Source: Oegoconia quadripuncta
Taxonomy: Eukaryota; Arthropoda; Insecta; Lepidoptera; Autostichidae
DNA length: 64,000 nucleotides
Assembly: GCA_949316235.1 (NCBI GenBank)
Contig: OX438742.1
Span: forward strand, 31,936,853 to 32,000,852
Direction: 5' to 3'
The translations under genes were made by a program, and so were the position numbers. Below are positions 44,526-55,804 of the stretch, piece by piece (position 1 is the first letter of the stretch; each line of letters starts with the position of its first letter). Under the pieces are notes generated by a model. The model saw only the letters and a program-made list of their open reading frames with translations. It did no database searches and was not told the DNA's origin.

Positions 44526-45004
44526 TAATTCCAGAACCTAGTTCTGACTAAACGAAGTTATTTACCAGTTAAACTTAGATTTTTTAAAACTTAGAACATT
44601 AATCCCATTTATCGTGTGTTACTATATTCTTCATAGTAGTAGCCTATCAGCTAAATTCCTCATAGGCGCTTAACTCCCAGCAAATATTTTGTTAATAGAT
44701 ACGTAGTAGGTAGGTACCTACGTAATATAAAATTTCATAGTTTATGTTTTGTTTATTTTAAAATGTGACCGCGTTTACTTGGTGGAACTTTCCAAAGACG
44801 GCACTTTTCACCACAAATATAGAGTTTACAGCCGAGTTCTGTTTTTTTGTTGTACCTACCTACTATTTCACAATATGGCAAATTAAAAAAAAAACAACTC
44901 CCACCATTTTCCGTACTAGAAAAGATGCTTTGAATTTGTTTAGAAAACACGATGAAACTTTTCCTCGATTAATTTCCTTATTTGTGCTTCTGCTGTTTGG
45001 GATA
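44526..45004. other. Non-coding stretch
   Basis: Overlapping frames on both strands at 44753-45111 lack motifs. No feature supported. Confidence 0.4.
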
Positions 45005-45335
45005 AACAGTCTTTTTTTTTTTATATGAGAGGGCGGCAAACGAGCATGCGGGTCACCTGATGGAAAGCAATCACCGCCGCCCATGGACACCCGCAACACC
45101 AAAAGGGTCACAGATGCGTTGCCGGCCTTTGAGGAAGGTGTAGGCTCGTTTCTTCAAGGTTCCAATGTCGTACTCGTTCGGGAATACCGCTGCCGGAAGT
45201 CCGTTCCACAGGGTGGTCCTACGTGGTAAGAAGTTTCTTGAGAAACGTACAGTGGTAGACTTCCACTCATCCAGGTGATGTGGATGGAAATTTAATTTTC
45301 GGCGAGGCAATGATCGTTGCACATAACGTCACTTC
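45005..45335 (-). mobile_element. 5'-truncated LINE (CR1/Jockey-superfamily type), 3' end
   Basis: Contains the ORF C-terminus at 45071-45322, then on the minus strand a short 3' UTR (TTTCCATCAGGTGACCCGCA, TGCTCGTTTGCCGCCCTCTC) and a terminal ATATAAAAAAAAA run (45009-45028 in plus orientation). This 3' end is very frequent in Lepidoptera. The 5' edge near 45335 is a truncation. Confidence 0.85.
45071..45322 (-). pseudogene. LINE reverse transcriptase C-terminal tail (intact frame)
   Basis: An 83-codon frame containing [40 protein letters not shown] and [18 protein letters not shown]. This is the conserved C-terminus of a lepidopteran LINE ORF2 (pattern FLPRT..LWN.LP..VFP..YD...FK...Y..LKGRQR). 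The start codon used for the frame is accidental: the real ORF would continue upstream but is cut off by 5' truncation. No stop or frameshift interrupts the remaining part, so the copy is fairly young. It cannot encode a working enzyme. Confidence 0.85.
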
Positions 45336-46949
45336 ATTATTAGTAATATTGTTGATTTTTTTAATACGTCAATAGATTTCCGTTCTCTATCTCCGGGGAT
45401 CGTCATCAGGTCCTTCCCAAATATTTATAAAACTACCCTAAATATATTTATTTTAATTAAACTACAACTATTGGAATCAGTACAATTTTTTTGGCATTCA
45501 TTACTACGTCTCTTACGAAAGCAATTTGTTAGAGAGTGACATAATAACTCCGTGCCGTCCTTGTCACCTTTGTCGGCTTTACCACCATTCAGTCATTATA
45601 TTTAGACATTTTAGCATCTCAATACTTGGACATAATGCATACTTGGACTATAAATTATTGGTCCAATTTCAACTTTTGACTTTAAGTTACTATGGTCAAT
45701 TTACAATTTTGGACATTACTCCCCGGAAGGATACTGACGCTGATATTAAAAAATAATAGGTAACATACAATGTGTAAAATCAAACTGGGAAGTTAATTAA
45801 AAAAGTAGTTTGCATTTACGGATTTGGTAGAGTTTAAATCCAAAATTTTCATTATAAAGGGATAAGTGTTGGCTTACTAACTAGGAAATTCTCATAATTA
45901 TATCAGATCACCAGGCATGGACTTTAGATCTGATGACGTACCTTTGGTAGTGGATCTTTTATGGCCGAGGAAACTTATTTACCTTCAAGTCATAGTACTA
46001 ATTAGTGAATCAATTGTTCGGGGAAAACGATAGTGACCAGTTTTCAAACAAACTAATCGATTACATGTAAAATATTAAGCGATTTTCAGTATTTTTAAAA
46101 TGAAAGTTATGTTTGGTAGGGTCTAGTTTGCGTGAATGAAATGGGTTTAAATTTAGAAGTTATTGGTGGGATTATTTAGTAAATATTGTGTTTCATACAA
46201 TAATAAAATGGTCGAAGCTGTTTTAATAAAGTAAAATTTGTAACACATCACTACATACACGCAAACTAAAGTAGGTACTACTACTACTACTATCTTTAAT
46301 ATTTATTACTAAAACACAGAATATATCGCATAATTTTTAATATTTACCTGATTACTGTTTGTATGGTAGCTGGATACCCTGGTACCCTCATGGGTAAACC
46401 ATCCAGTTACTAATACTTACTAATAAATTACTAATAAATTGAATGTAGTATGAACCACATTCAATTTATCGTCTCATTCATACAAATGCTAGACTCTTGT
46501 AGGAAATAACGTATAGGTACTCGTAAATTATAGGTACAAAAACATCGTTGTATTGTAAATTCTATGGGTACATATAGTTATAATTCATGGCAATATTGTA
46601 CATAGTTATTGCCCCCTATTTTAACAAAAGTAAATAAATGTTGTGAGTCAAGTTATAAATTATAATTATTAGGTATACAAACAATGCACATGCCCTAAAG
46701 GAGAATGATAAAACGTTATAGCCCACAATAAACGTAAAAAATCAGAACAAAGTATGTTTTTATGGCGTCTATATAACACAAACAAGGTCAAATAAGTGCA
46801 GGCCCTAAATTGTCATGTTATACGATACGACAGCGTTACTACACTAGAACACTAGGTTTTATTTAATATTTATTTAATATCGAATTGTTGTGGAGGATGA
46901 GTTGAGTTCTTATCACTTTTCAAACAATCTAACAAACTAATGTGGCCAC
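45336..46949. other. AT-rich non-coding stretch
   Basis: No gene. A perfect 12-bp inverted repeat TAAATTGAATGT / ACATTCAATTTA lies at 46435-46468 with a 10-bp spacer. A CTACTACTACTACTA microsatellite lies near 46277-46291. Confidence 0.45.
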
Positions 46950-47040
46950 ATTTTTTTTTGTATATGCATAACGGTTTGGTACTTTGCCTCAATCACACCT
47001 GATGTGAAGATGAGCTCGAAGATGGAAGCGTCTGGCTTCG
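46950..47040 (-). repeat. SINE family S2, 3' fragment
   Basis: ATGCATAACGGTTTGGTACT, TTGCCTCAATCACACCTGAT, GAGCTCGAAGATGGAAGCG in reverse orientation, next to a poly-T run. Confidence 0.65.
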
Positions 47041-47209
47041 AAAATGACGCTGAAAACAGCAGTTTTCGGTGGAAATACTGCCGCAGATATATTTTCTTTC
47101 AGCAGGAAAACAATGTGTACGTATATAATGATAAATTCGCCTCGTACTTTCAGCTATGTAGGTATGAGTTATATTTGTATTATAGTTATATTATAGTTGT
47201 ATTGTGGTT

Positions 47210-47455
47210 TCGGTCCGTTAAAAGAATAGAACTATACCGTCTCTTCCTGCGTGCGTCGTAAAAGGCCACTATGGGAATATATAAAGATTTGCACATTTTA
47301 ACGGCGATGGGCTCACCCTCTGTCAAGTGTGCATTTCTGTATATTTCGAAAGGTGAACCATGGAGGTTATTTCAAACATTAAACATAATGTTTGGCATAG
47401 CTCTCACCACCCCATTTGTGATACAGGTCGTGACGTTATATATACATGAATGACT
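47210..47455 (+). repeat. Dispersed repeat family B, long copy
   Basis: AGAATAGAACTATACCGTCT, CGTCGTAAAAGGCCACTATG, AACGGCGATGGGCTCACCCT, TTCGAAAGGTGAACCATGG, CACCACCCCATTTGTGATAC, GTCGTGACGTTATATATAC. Collinear with 23800-24072. The 47271-47453 plus-strand frame lies wholly within it. Confidence 0.7.
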
Positions 47456-49373
47456 AATTGCATTTTATTTGTTTTGTATTTACATTTAATAAATATACAT
47501 TTAATGTAAGTATAAGTAAAAAAAATAAGTAGGTATGTCTACACATTTTTCCCGACAAATTGCATTAAATATTCTCATCAATATTTTCTTAGACTTTTCG
47601 TTTCAGATATGGAATGGTCTTAGTGTTTGTCATATATAACAGAACAACACGAAAAAATATATACGAAATAAACAAGCTAAGTATGGCTAAGTTCACATTC
47701 ACAAATAATATATATAAAACGTTTATGATTTATACACCGCCCTGTCCCGCACCCCATAGTGACACTCCTGACAGTAAATCACAAATGAATTGCCGAAACT
47801 CACGCATTTTACGAATGTCTATGTTGATTGTAATACTGAACATTCGTTAAAAGTAAAGCATGCAGTTGTTTTCACTTTTTCTTTGTTCGTATCAGTGAGT
47901 TCTATTAATTACATTCATTTCAATGATATAGTATAGATACGGCTAATAAGCTGCCTTCGGTGTACAACGGATAGAATTGTATTTATATTTTGCTGTTTGC
48001 TACCATAACGTTTTAGTGTTTGTTTGTTTGAGAGTTTTAAGAATTTTTTCTTAGAAAATAGCTAACTAAAGAAGTCGTAGATAGGTGTACGTCCTGATGC
48101 CTCACATCAGTCATAGATAATCTTTGAGACGGGCCACAATCATTGACATGATAATGTCGTTAGACCTCAAATCTGAATAAAATCGTTTAAATTTTCCAGA
48201 TATTTCTTTAAGGTAGAGGCACGCTGTGATTGAAGATATACCAGCAGAGCACATTGACTTAGAATTATATTTATAATTTTAAGTCAATAGGTAGTCTTCC
48301 TTATTTAAATAATCTGTTTCACCATGATTCCGAGCGTTCTCTGACAGACTCAATCGGCACTTTGGCGTAAAAAATTAACCACAATTTTCTGTTCGGTTCT
48401 TTTACTACCTACATTCTGCATCCTCAGTAGTGGGTCAGTTATCCAGACAACGATGGTCTGCCAAATGTTTTTCATCAATCACAATTTGTGGGCATCTATC
48501 TATTAAGTTCAGTGCATATTTGTACCGAAGTACTTAGGAAACATAATATAACTTGCAATAACTTCGTTAATAGAAATATTTACCTACCAAGTTATTTTTA
48601 ATACGTTCCGGGGCACAACCCGCCTCTTGACGTTATAACAATAAAACTTCTATTGTGTCTGGTGACGTATCCCGGAACGTGTTAAGGGAGTCTTAAAATA
48701 ATTTTATGATATACATGTAAACGTGGCGACATCTTTGATCAAACTCTCGTACTTTATACTTTAGGAGGGTAACAGCAACCCGGCGATTGTAAGCTTAGGG
48801 GCGTGGGAGCTTTGAACGCAAAAATCAATATCACCCCTTCGTGTATGCGGTCGATGATCACTAAACTTGCAAGTTCGTACCGCAAGCAATCCGCTCTGCA
48901 TAAGATGCTTCTCACTTAGGTTACCTACATATGATTCGAGCTATCCAGTGTGATCGAAATTTCCTTAGCTATTTATCTACAATTAATCAATCAAGTATTG
49001 CACAAACATTTTCTTTTTTTTTTATCTAATTTTAGAGAGCTTGCTCTTATTTAACAATCATGTCGCTCTATATACAGGCTCTATAGAGTACTTAATTAAT
49101 ATTTTTATATAAACAATATACAGCTTTCCGAATTTTGGAGAGGAGAGTATGCTGTCCTACATCGTCTGAATAGCGTTGAGATGCGCCCCGTATACATTCC
49201 GTCAACACATGGTGAACATCCTCTATTTTGCAATTGGTTGTATCTGATATACCCATCAAAAATTTAAACTTATTTGTCGGGATATGTACGGAACCGGTGT
49301 CAGTGTATGTGTGTGTATATAACCAGATCTTGTCTGGATAAAGAAGAAAATAGTTGATAAATCACTTCACAAT
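47456..49373. other. Non-coding stretch with small inverted repeats
   Basis: A hairpin ATTGACTTAGAATTATA / TATAATTTTAAGTCAAT with a TT loop and one mismatch lies at 48253-48288. Near-matching inverted ACGTTCCGGGG-type segments lie at 48604 and 48668. Positions 48770-48960 are more GC-balanced but unassigned. Confidence 0.4.
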
Positions 49374-49616
49374 TTGTATAACAAGTCGGTCTTATCGCTT
49401 CGAAGACAACCATTCTACCAGACAACCTTTGACTTACGTACAACCAGCACTGACGTACATGTTATTGGTAGACAAACTAGATTTACGGAGACAATGCCAA
49501 TGAGTACAAAAAATTCGCTAAATATTTTTAAGAGAAAACTTGGAAAAAGCTGTGATTCAGATGTTATAATGAGGAAGCAATTCGTAATTGTAAATGTTTG
49601 GTCACTTTTGATTTAG
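49374..49616 (+). other. Open frame, possible LINE C-terminal remnant
   Basis: An 80-codon frame with FDLRTTSTDVHVIGRQTRF, then SLNIFKRKLGKSC. The order (R..TRF....., then a short ..N.FKRKL) resembles the C-terminal tail of several LINE reverse transcriptases, in which an LR..N.V...R.TRF segment precedes N.FK..L. There is no upstream RT motif and no second copy, so chance is not excluded. GTGTGTGTATATAA just upstream is microsatellite-like. Confidence 0.3.
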
Positions 49617-50643
49617 TAGTCTATGCCTTCATTTACGGGTAGGGACCCACATCCTAGTAGGGAATAATCTTAGTAGGGAATAGTAGAAGTAGAACGTACA
49701 ATTCGGCGACTTTCAATTAAATCTAGTATCAATCTAATTACCCTCGTTTCTTCTAATATCTGCTTCCATATGATTGCGATATTTAATAAAAATACAAAAT
49801 AGATAGTTATATCTAATAATAAGCGAAATATTATATAGGTATTAATCATTCCAAAACGCTTTCTCAGAACCAATATTCAATGCTTAAATTCAACCGCAAA
49901 GCTTAATTTATATCGAACATATGCCACGAGAAATTTCACCGATAATCGTCGGCTAATTCGATACGATTCAAATTTAAATCAAGAATTTGCCCACATTTTT
50001 TTCGATCGAAATCCATGAACACTGGCGCCGAAAGCGTTTGACTCCAGGAGAACTGTCAATCAAACTTTGTTGCATATTATTATTTAGGGTATTGTAATCA
50101 CAAAAAGAGCTCCGAAATTCGAATTTCGACATCGACAGGTCGGTTCTTTTTTACAATACCTAATTGAGTTTTGTCTTGCGGCTGTGTAATTGTGTCCCGA
50201 GCTAGGCGGGCGACGTAAAAAACGTTCTTATTACTCGTTATTCTTTTTTTTTAAATTGGACTTATCCCTAATCTTATATTGACACCGTAATGAGTGTCGA
50301 AAATATTGTACGGTTGGGATTATACAAGAAAGTTGTGGAGACTTCAAATTGAAATAAAATTTATATTATTTATAGGTCTACCTTTATTATGAGTAGATTG
50401 TGTATTTCGTTTGTCTTTACAGTTTATTCGATTTAGAAGATCGAATTGTCGGATACCGTAAGTATTGGATAGAATTATTATATTCCTTTGTTAAAGTCAG
50501 ATGAGTACTAAGGTTGTACTGTTATACTAAAATAAATAATTACATTTTAATAAGCATAATTAACTGACTACTTACCTGTTACATATTGTTGACTACGTAA
50601 CTGTCTGCTGTATTAACTTTTAAAGCAGGAAGGGAATGTTCGT
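49617..50643. other. Non-coding stretch
   Basis: Positions 50025-50220 are more GC-balanced (ACTGGCGCCGAAAGCG, GTCCCGAGCTAGGCGGGCGA) with no coding or repeat match. Confidence 0.4.
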
Positions 50644-50940
50644 TCACTTATAGTTGTCGATAACTGTTACGTCTCCGTGGATTCCAAATCCAAACTCTGT
50701 CCAGCCACCGGACGGATTTGGTTCCGTGAAACTAATCAGGCTAAATAAGTAAATTGACGAGAGCCCGACATTCGTCACGCGATCCCGACTCGTTCGAATT
50801 CCGAATACAACTTTGGATACATACAGAATATTCAATGGTAGGTTCCATACTCCTGGATTAATGACTGCAGCCATGTCTATATATCGGTATAACGATAAAT
50901 ATTCAAAGTAGGTAATAAAAGTTCCATGAGTGCTTCTCAA
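50644..50940 (-). other. 98-codon open frame, status unclear
   Basis: On the minus strand the frame reads MAAVINPGVWNLPLNILYVS in its middle and FTEPNPSGGWTEFGFGIHGD near its end. It is GC-richer than the flanks and is preceded on the minus strand by an acceptor-like ATTACCTACAG (50955-50945). I recognise no family and see no donor or partner exon. It may be a terminal exon, a repeat or chance. Confidence 0.2.
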
Positions 50941-51158
50941 ATTCTGTAGGTAATCGTCGCCTAAAGCTTTGGTTGTTTTATGATGATTCTAAGTAGTTAT
51001 ACCTGTTCTAGGCTAGAAAATGAATCCGCTTCATAAGCTGGAATTTCTGAAATAAAAATAATTATTTTCCATACATATTTCTATGTGAGGCCGTCTGTAG
51101 ATTCTAACGTTATATTATGTAACTTCATTGGTATCGCCATCGTTAACGTTTGCCAAAC

Positions 51159-51226
51159 ACAACCGTCAAATTGCCGAACGAGCTATGAGCGTTGGCTCAT
51201 AGCTCGTTCGGCAATTTGACGGTTGT
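51159..51226. repeat. Perfect 32-bp inverted repeat, 4-nt loop
   Basis: Arms 51159-51190 (ACAACCGTCAAATTGCCGAA...) and 51195-51226 (...TTCGGCAATTTGACGGTTGT) are exact reverse complements separated by GTTG. The pairing stops at once on both sides. Not part of a repeat I know, and no coding frame. Confidence 0.92.
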
Positions 51227-51289
51227 CATAATTCAGAACGTAATGCGATGACGATTTTAAACAAAATTGCACATTCACAGCTTCCTCAC

Positions 51290-51480
51290 TTTACTTCTCC
51301 ACTATTGGGGCACTGTCTCCTCTCTCAGGGTATGGGCTATAAAATTTTGAGTCAGTCTAGTGGTCATCTGACAGCGTTTGCAAGCCTATATGCCACCGAC
51401 CAGGCTTGACAAGTTGCGATTGTAAGCATTCGGGACAGACTGTACAACATGCTATCCGAAGTACGGAAACACATGTTAGA
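51290..51480 (-). repeat. Dispersed repeat family E, copy 1
   Basis: TCCACTATTGGGGCACTGTC, ATGCCACCGACCAGGCTTGA, CATTCGGGACAGACTG and ATGCTATCCGAAGTACGG align with 55805-56045. In reverse complement the order (CCGTACTTCGGATAGCA.., CAGTCTGTCCCGAATG..) fits a repeat widespread in Lepidoptera. Confidence 0.6.
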
Positions 51481-52384
51481 AAATGCCACTATAAATTAGG
51501 GGTCTCTGCTTGCTTTAGTTCGCTAATCGAAGCAAATTAGAAATTATTTCTTAATTTACGTGAGTTATAAGCCAACTGCTGCATATTAAATATTATACCA
51601 TTCATAAAATTTCTTAAACGAAATTAATATCATATTGATATAGTTTGCAAAAGGAGGCTGATATTTATGTAACTAAATCTTTTATTTTTACCGAAATGTA
51701 GAGTCTCGTTCAAAAGTATAGTCATAGTCACACTTCAAAGAATTTAGATTTATTCGAATACGTTTGAACTGCTAAACAAAATTACATTTAATTCATGTGT
51801 TACACAGCATTTTACACAAGAATAGCTCTTGATATTTACCACAAATACAATGGTGGTCCAAAAAACCTAAATCGTTTGAACAAGGAATATGACTGCACTT
51901 TTGAACTTGACTATACATATCTACATTCTATATATACAACTAAGCTATAAAACAATTAATTGGCAAGAGATATTAGTTTCGATATTAAAATTTATGTGTT
52001 CATCGAGTCGTAAATCAACAGTAACTCATGTAACGTGTCATAATAGCGCTTAATGTAAAAGAAAAGAAACAACGTACTTTCCACGACTGTTGTTTCTTCG
52101 TAACGGGAAAAGGAAATAGACCAAACCAGTGTGCATTGCACTAGTAATTCTTTCATTGAAGCTTAATTATGTTTTTAATTCAAACTACCAAATCATGGTC
52201 ATCTATATGTTTTTTTAATACAGTAACTTGCCTCTGCCATTTAAGTCTAGCTGATCGACCAAACAGCCCCATCACAACAATACTCTAACATTGTTGATTG
52301 ACGACAGAATTAGATAATAAATTATTGTTGTGGCTAAAACTATTGTAAAGAGGCCCTATCACCTACCAAATCGACTATTAAAAT
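51481..52384. other. AT-rich non-coding stretch
   Basis: No feature recognised. Confidence 0.45.
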
Positions 52385-52525
52385 ATGTTCATCATCAACC
52401 TTTAATGATCCCACTGCAGGGATATAGGCCTTCAGTCGTAAATGAGGGAGTATTAAAATGTGTGTACCTCACTGGAAATCGAACTCGCGACCTATGTATG
52501 GAAAACATAGGCGGCAGGTGCACAA
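52385..52525 (-). repeat. SINE family S1, internally deleted
   Basis: The tail CCCACTGCAGGGATATAGGC (reverse-oriented) is followed within ~60 bp by GGAAATCGAACTCGCGACC, a minus-strand box B (GAGTTCGATTTCC). Tail and tRNA-like head are thus joined with the middle missing. Confidence 0.6.
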
Positions 52526-53794
52526 ATTACCATAAAAAGTAGCAATTTACGTTATTTAAATACTTACCCTGTCAGTACCTGAGAGCTACAACTAGGTAGT
52601 AATATAATACCTCTATGGAACTAACATTAAAATATTTTATAATAACTAGATACTTTTTCCTTCAACAGCTTCGGTGTTAATGTTATAATTTTCATGAAAA
52701 CGACTTCTATGTAATTTAACGCATCGGTGCACTTTATGAACATCAAATAAACCGCAAGTGGGTAACACTTTTTCAATTGCACTTCGCAATATTTATACGC
52801 AATGGATGAGAAACCTACTGTAACCCCTCGCGTTAAAGAAATAAAGATCATTCAATAGCGCAAATATTGCATGGATTGCAGTATGAAGATGATTTACTTT
52901 AATCAACTAACAATGCGCGCGATTTCCACGTTTCTTACTCTTGAAATACATACCAACCCGTTGTCATTATACAATTATGAAATTCACATTTTTAATGCAA
53001 TAAGAAAACACGTTACGGTTAAACTTTTATAGTATCGAAAAATATATCTGTAAATACACAGTCTGATTGTTACATGGAGGGTGCTTTGAATGTGTGTATA
53101 TCTTTGTGATTGGGATGTGTCGTTTATTTATTACTAAAAAATCATTTCAAAGTTATTTACAGCTAATATTATAGGCAACAGTCTGGCTATCGAAATATGA
53201 GACTGGAAAACTATAATATTCAAAAAAATCTTCATACATTGATTGCGGTAGTAGAAATATATTATGTATTTTTATTTTTGAACACGTAAATAATAGTAGA
53301 ACGCATTCAATTATAATTATGTCTGGAAACATTTTATAATTTACTCATCCAACATCGGACTACGAAATACAAAAAAATACAAAATAGTTTATTTTTGAAT
53401 CGATAAAGTCTTACAAAATATTAAAATTTAGGATGTGTATTTGAATAAAAGGTATGAAGAAAGAACATGGTGATACTTCCAGCGACCTGGGGTTTCCCTG
53501 GCGCTACTATTAAGGGTGATTAAAACAAACGAAACAAAATATATAATGAAGACATCCTCAATCACGAATAGGAATCTAGTTTCACTTCCTCGTGCTCGTA
53601 CTCTCATAATTATTTGCTCCATATTCTCAGTAATACTGTCCCGTTCTTTATATTGGTCTTTCACATGATCTGACATTGTTTTCCAATCACCTGATATAAT
53701 GATGATAAAGACTGACGGTAGTTGTAAAGTAAAAAACATTTCGCGCCTATTATTTTAGCTTACGTATTGGTAAATTTCAACTGTTTTGCCACTG
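52526..53794. other. AT-rich non-coding stretch
   Basis: A 103-codon minus-strand frame (53739-53428) has no recognisable motif and lies in sequence of slightly higher GC. Not called. Confidence 0.4.
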
Positions 53795-53890
53795 TTGTTT
53801 GGAAGGGATCGCCTCAAGCGATAAGACCGCCTTTGTATGTGTAAATTGTTTCTGTGTATATTTTTAAGTTGTGTACAATAAAGAATTTTT
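53795..53890 (+). mobile_element. LINE 3' UTR tail
   Basis: GTTTGGAAGGGATCGCCTCA, AGCGATAAGACCGCCTTTGT, GTTGTGTACAATAAAGAATT. This matches a very common lepidopteran LINE 3' end; ATCGC-CTCAA-GCGAT forms its short 3' hairpin. A diverged relative is at 31425-31530. Confidence 0.65.
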
Positions 53891-55004
53891 CTCCTCCATT
53901 GCATCGTCTCTTAAGCCAATAATATATAGCCCTGCAATTACTATTCTTGGTACATTACAGGCCTATATACCAAGCAGTACGTGGATGTGGACAGAGAATG
54001 ATGATGCGGTGTGAACTCTATGTATGTGCATTTTTTTACTGCAACGTATTCTGGCTCCACTCATGTTCATTCCAGGCACCTTTCCTGTCTAAAATTCAGT
54101 TTACTCTTTTATTTCTTCCTACATTTGAACAACGGCTCTTAATGAAATACAGTAATAAAATTGAAATTGCATCATAAAATAATTTTTTTATTAATTATAG
54201 GAGAACCACCTAAGTTATTATGCATCAGTGGATGCCTATACCGTACGTGATGCTCATACTGGTGATAAAAATACAGACTATACAATTTCAATTGCTTTAC
54301 TTTAGAATGATGTCATTACAGTAATGTAATGCCGACCGTGATATATAATCACGGTAACATTTAGTGGTTAGATTGATAAATCGCTATAGAGTCATAAACG
54401 TTAGTTCATGAAATACATTTTACATGAGGTGGGCGAGCTGTAGGTAAAATTATTTTTGACGTTCTGGAGTCCAAAGATGTGAGAAAGGGGATAGGATACT
54501 CATACCCCATTTCCACATCGTATGTCGGATGAGCGATATAAGAGCAATTAATATATTTTGACATTGTTACTGTTTTGTGCCAAAAAAAACGAACCCTCAT
54601 GGAATCACCTCTATGTCCTTCCGTAGGCACACGTGTCACCTCAACAATTTCATTAAATAGTTTACTTAGACAATTGAAATTTAATGTAGTTGGTGACTCT
54701 TATAACAAATGGAAAGTTAACAAACACGTATCATATAAAATTTTATTGAAGCACGATTTCCAAACTGTTTTAGGTACTTTGTGTAAAATCTTTTAACACT
54801 TTCGCAAAAAGTTTCAAAATTGGTGTCTTTCTCTAAAATTATTTCGTAATAGAAAATTCTGGGAATAATCACGAATATTTGAAATAAGGTGTAGATTGAA
54901 GAAAAATTATGGGGTTTGCGTTACGTGGAATAGTTCTTTTATTTAAGTAAGAAAAAGCTTGTCAATTTTTTTTCCAAATTAGGCAGAAATATATGATTTC
55001 TAAT
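53891..55004. other. AT-rich non-coding stretch
   Basis: Frames at 53947-54177, 54406-54639 and 54575-54796 show no motif. Nothing else is recognised. Confidence 0.45.
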
Positions 55005-55220
55005 TTTTAACCGATTTCATAAAAGCAGGAGGTTCTCAATTTAGCCATTTGTTTTTTTTTTACAATTGAATTATGTTATTTTAGTAATACTCGTATCCTA
55101 CAACTGCCAAAGTTTTTAAGTAATTGATTACGATTGCTTTTAGAAAAGTGGTCAAATAATTGATATTATGGAACACTTGTTGCCCGAGTTTCGACTCGCA
55201 CTTAACCGATTTATATTAGG
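55005..55220 (+). repeat. Common lepidopteran dispersed repeat, both ends visible
   Basis: Starts TTTTTAACCGATTTCATAAA, AGCAGGAGGTTCTCAATT and ends GCCCGAGTTTCGACTCGCAC, TTAACCGATTT. Both edges match a repeat seen in many Lepidoptera; related ends are at 3755-3795 and 21395-21445. Non-coding and unnamed. Confidence 0.55.
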
Positions 55221-55534
55221 TATCCAGAAAAGGCAAAAAATTATCATGTAGAAGTAGTATTTCCACTGGGTAATATTATTTCTAACAACAGTAGGTATTG
55301 CGTAAGTTTTATTTATAAGGTGATGTGTTTCCATCCATCGACTTATTATGATAATGGTAGTTTCACATACGTAGGCTCTATAGTTCATAATACCTTACCA
55401 TGTTCTGCAATTAATGCTTGGCGATGCAAATAGACGACGTGTAATAATAATAATAATAGTTGATATGCACTTGGTTGATACCCGTCTGGTGCGGAAACTA
55501 TCTTCTTCACTTTGATGAAGAGAAATACGTTACC

Positions 55535-55750
55535 TATAATAATAATAAATGTCCTTGCACAAACACACAGCGCCATCTAGGTCCACAGTAAGCATCTAGG
55601 CTTGTGTTATGGATACCAGTTATATCCATAACTCGGGAACACTGTCATGTCTATATTCATCATACAAATATTTGCCCCTAGCGGGATTGGAACCCGCGAC
55701 CATTTGGGATAGTAGCAGAGTTTCTAACCACTACACCAAATAGGTCGTGA
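55535..55750 (-). repeat. tRNA-headed SINE family T, best-preserved head
   Basis: The minus-strand head reads TTTGGTGTAGTGGTTAGAAA (box A region) and TCGCGGGTTCCAATCCCGCT (box B with flanking stem). The body includes AACACTGTCATGTCTATATT and ATCCATAACTCGGG in plus orientation, and the tail is an ATT microsatellite (plus-strand AATAATAATAAATGT at 55540-55551). The 3' segment AGCGCCATCTAGGTCCACAG recurs at 58590-58615. The head folds like a tRNA T arm, but the element is too diverged to be a working tRNA gene. Confidence 0.82.
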
Positions 55751-55804
55751 AATAAATATATTTATTCAAATTAAATTTATAAATAATTTTAACGACTCAT
55801 CAAC

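Noticed and set aside
53428..53739. 103-codon minus-strand open frame
   Set aside because: Sequence shows no family features; no flanking exon signals; likely chance.
55678..55750. Possible tRNA gene
   Set aside because: The A and B boxes belong to a SINE with a matching body and tail; the cloverleaf is not complete enough for a functional tRNA.
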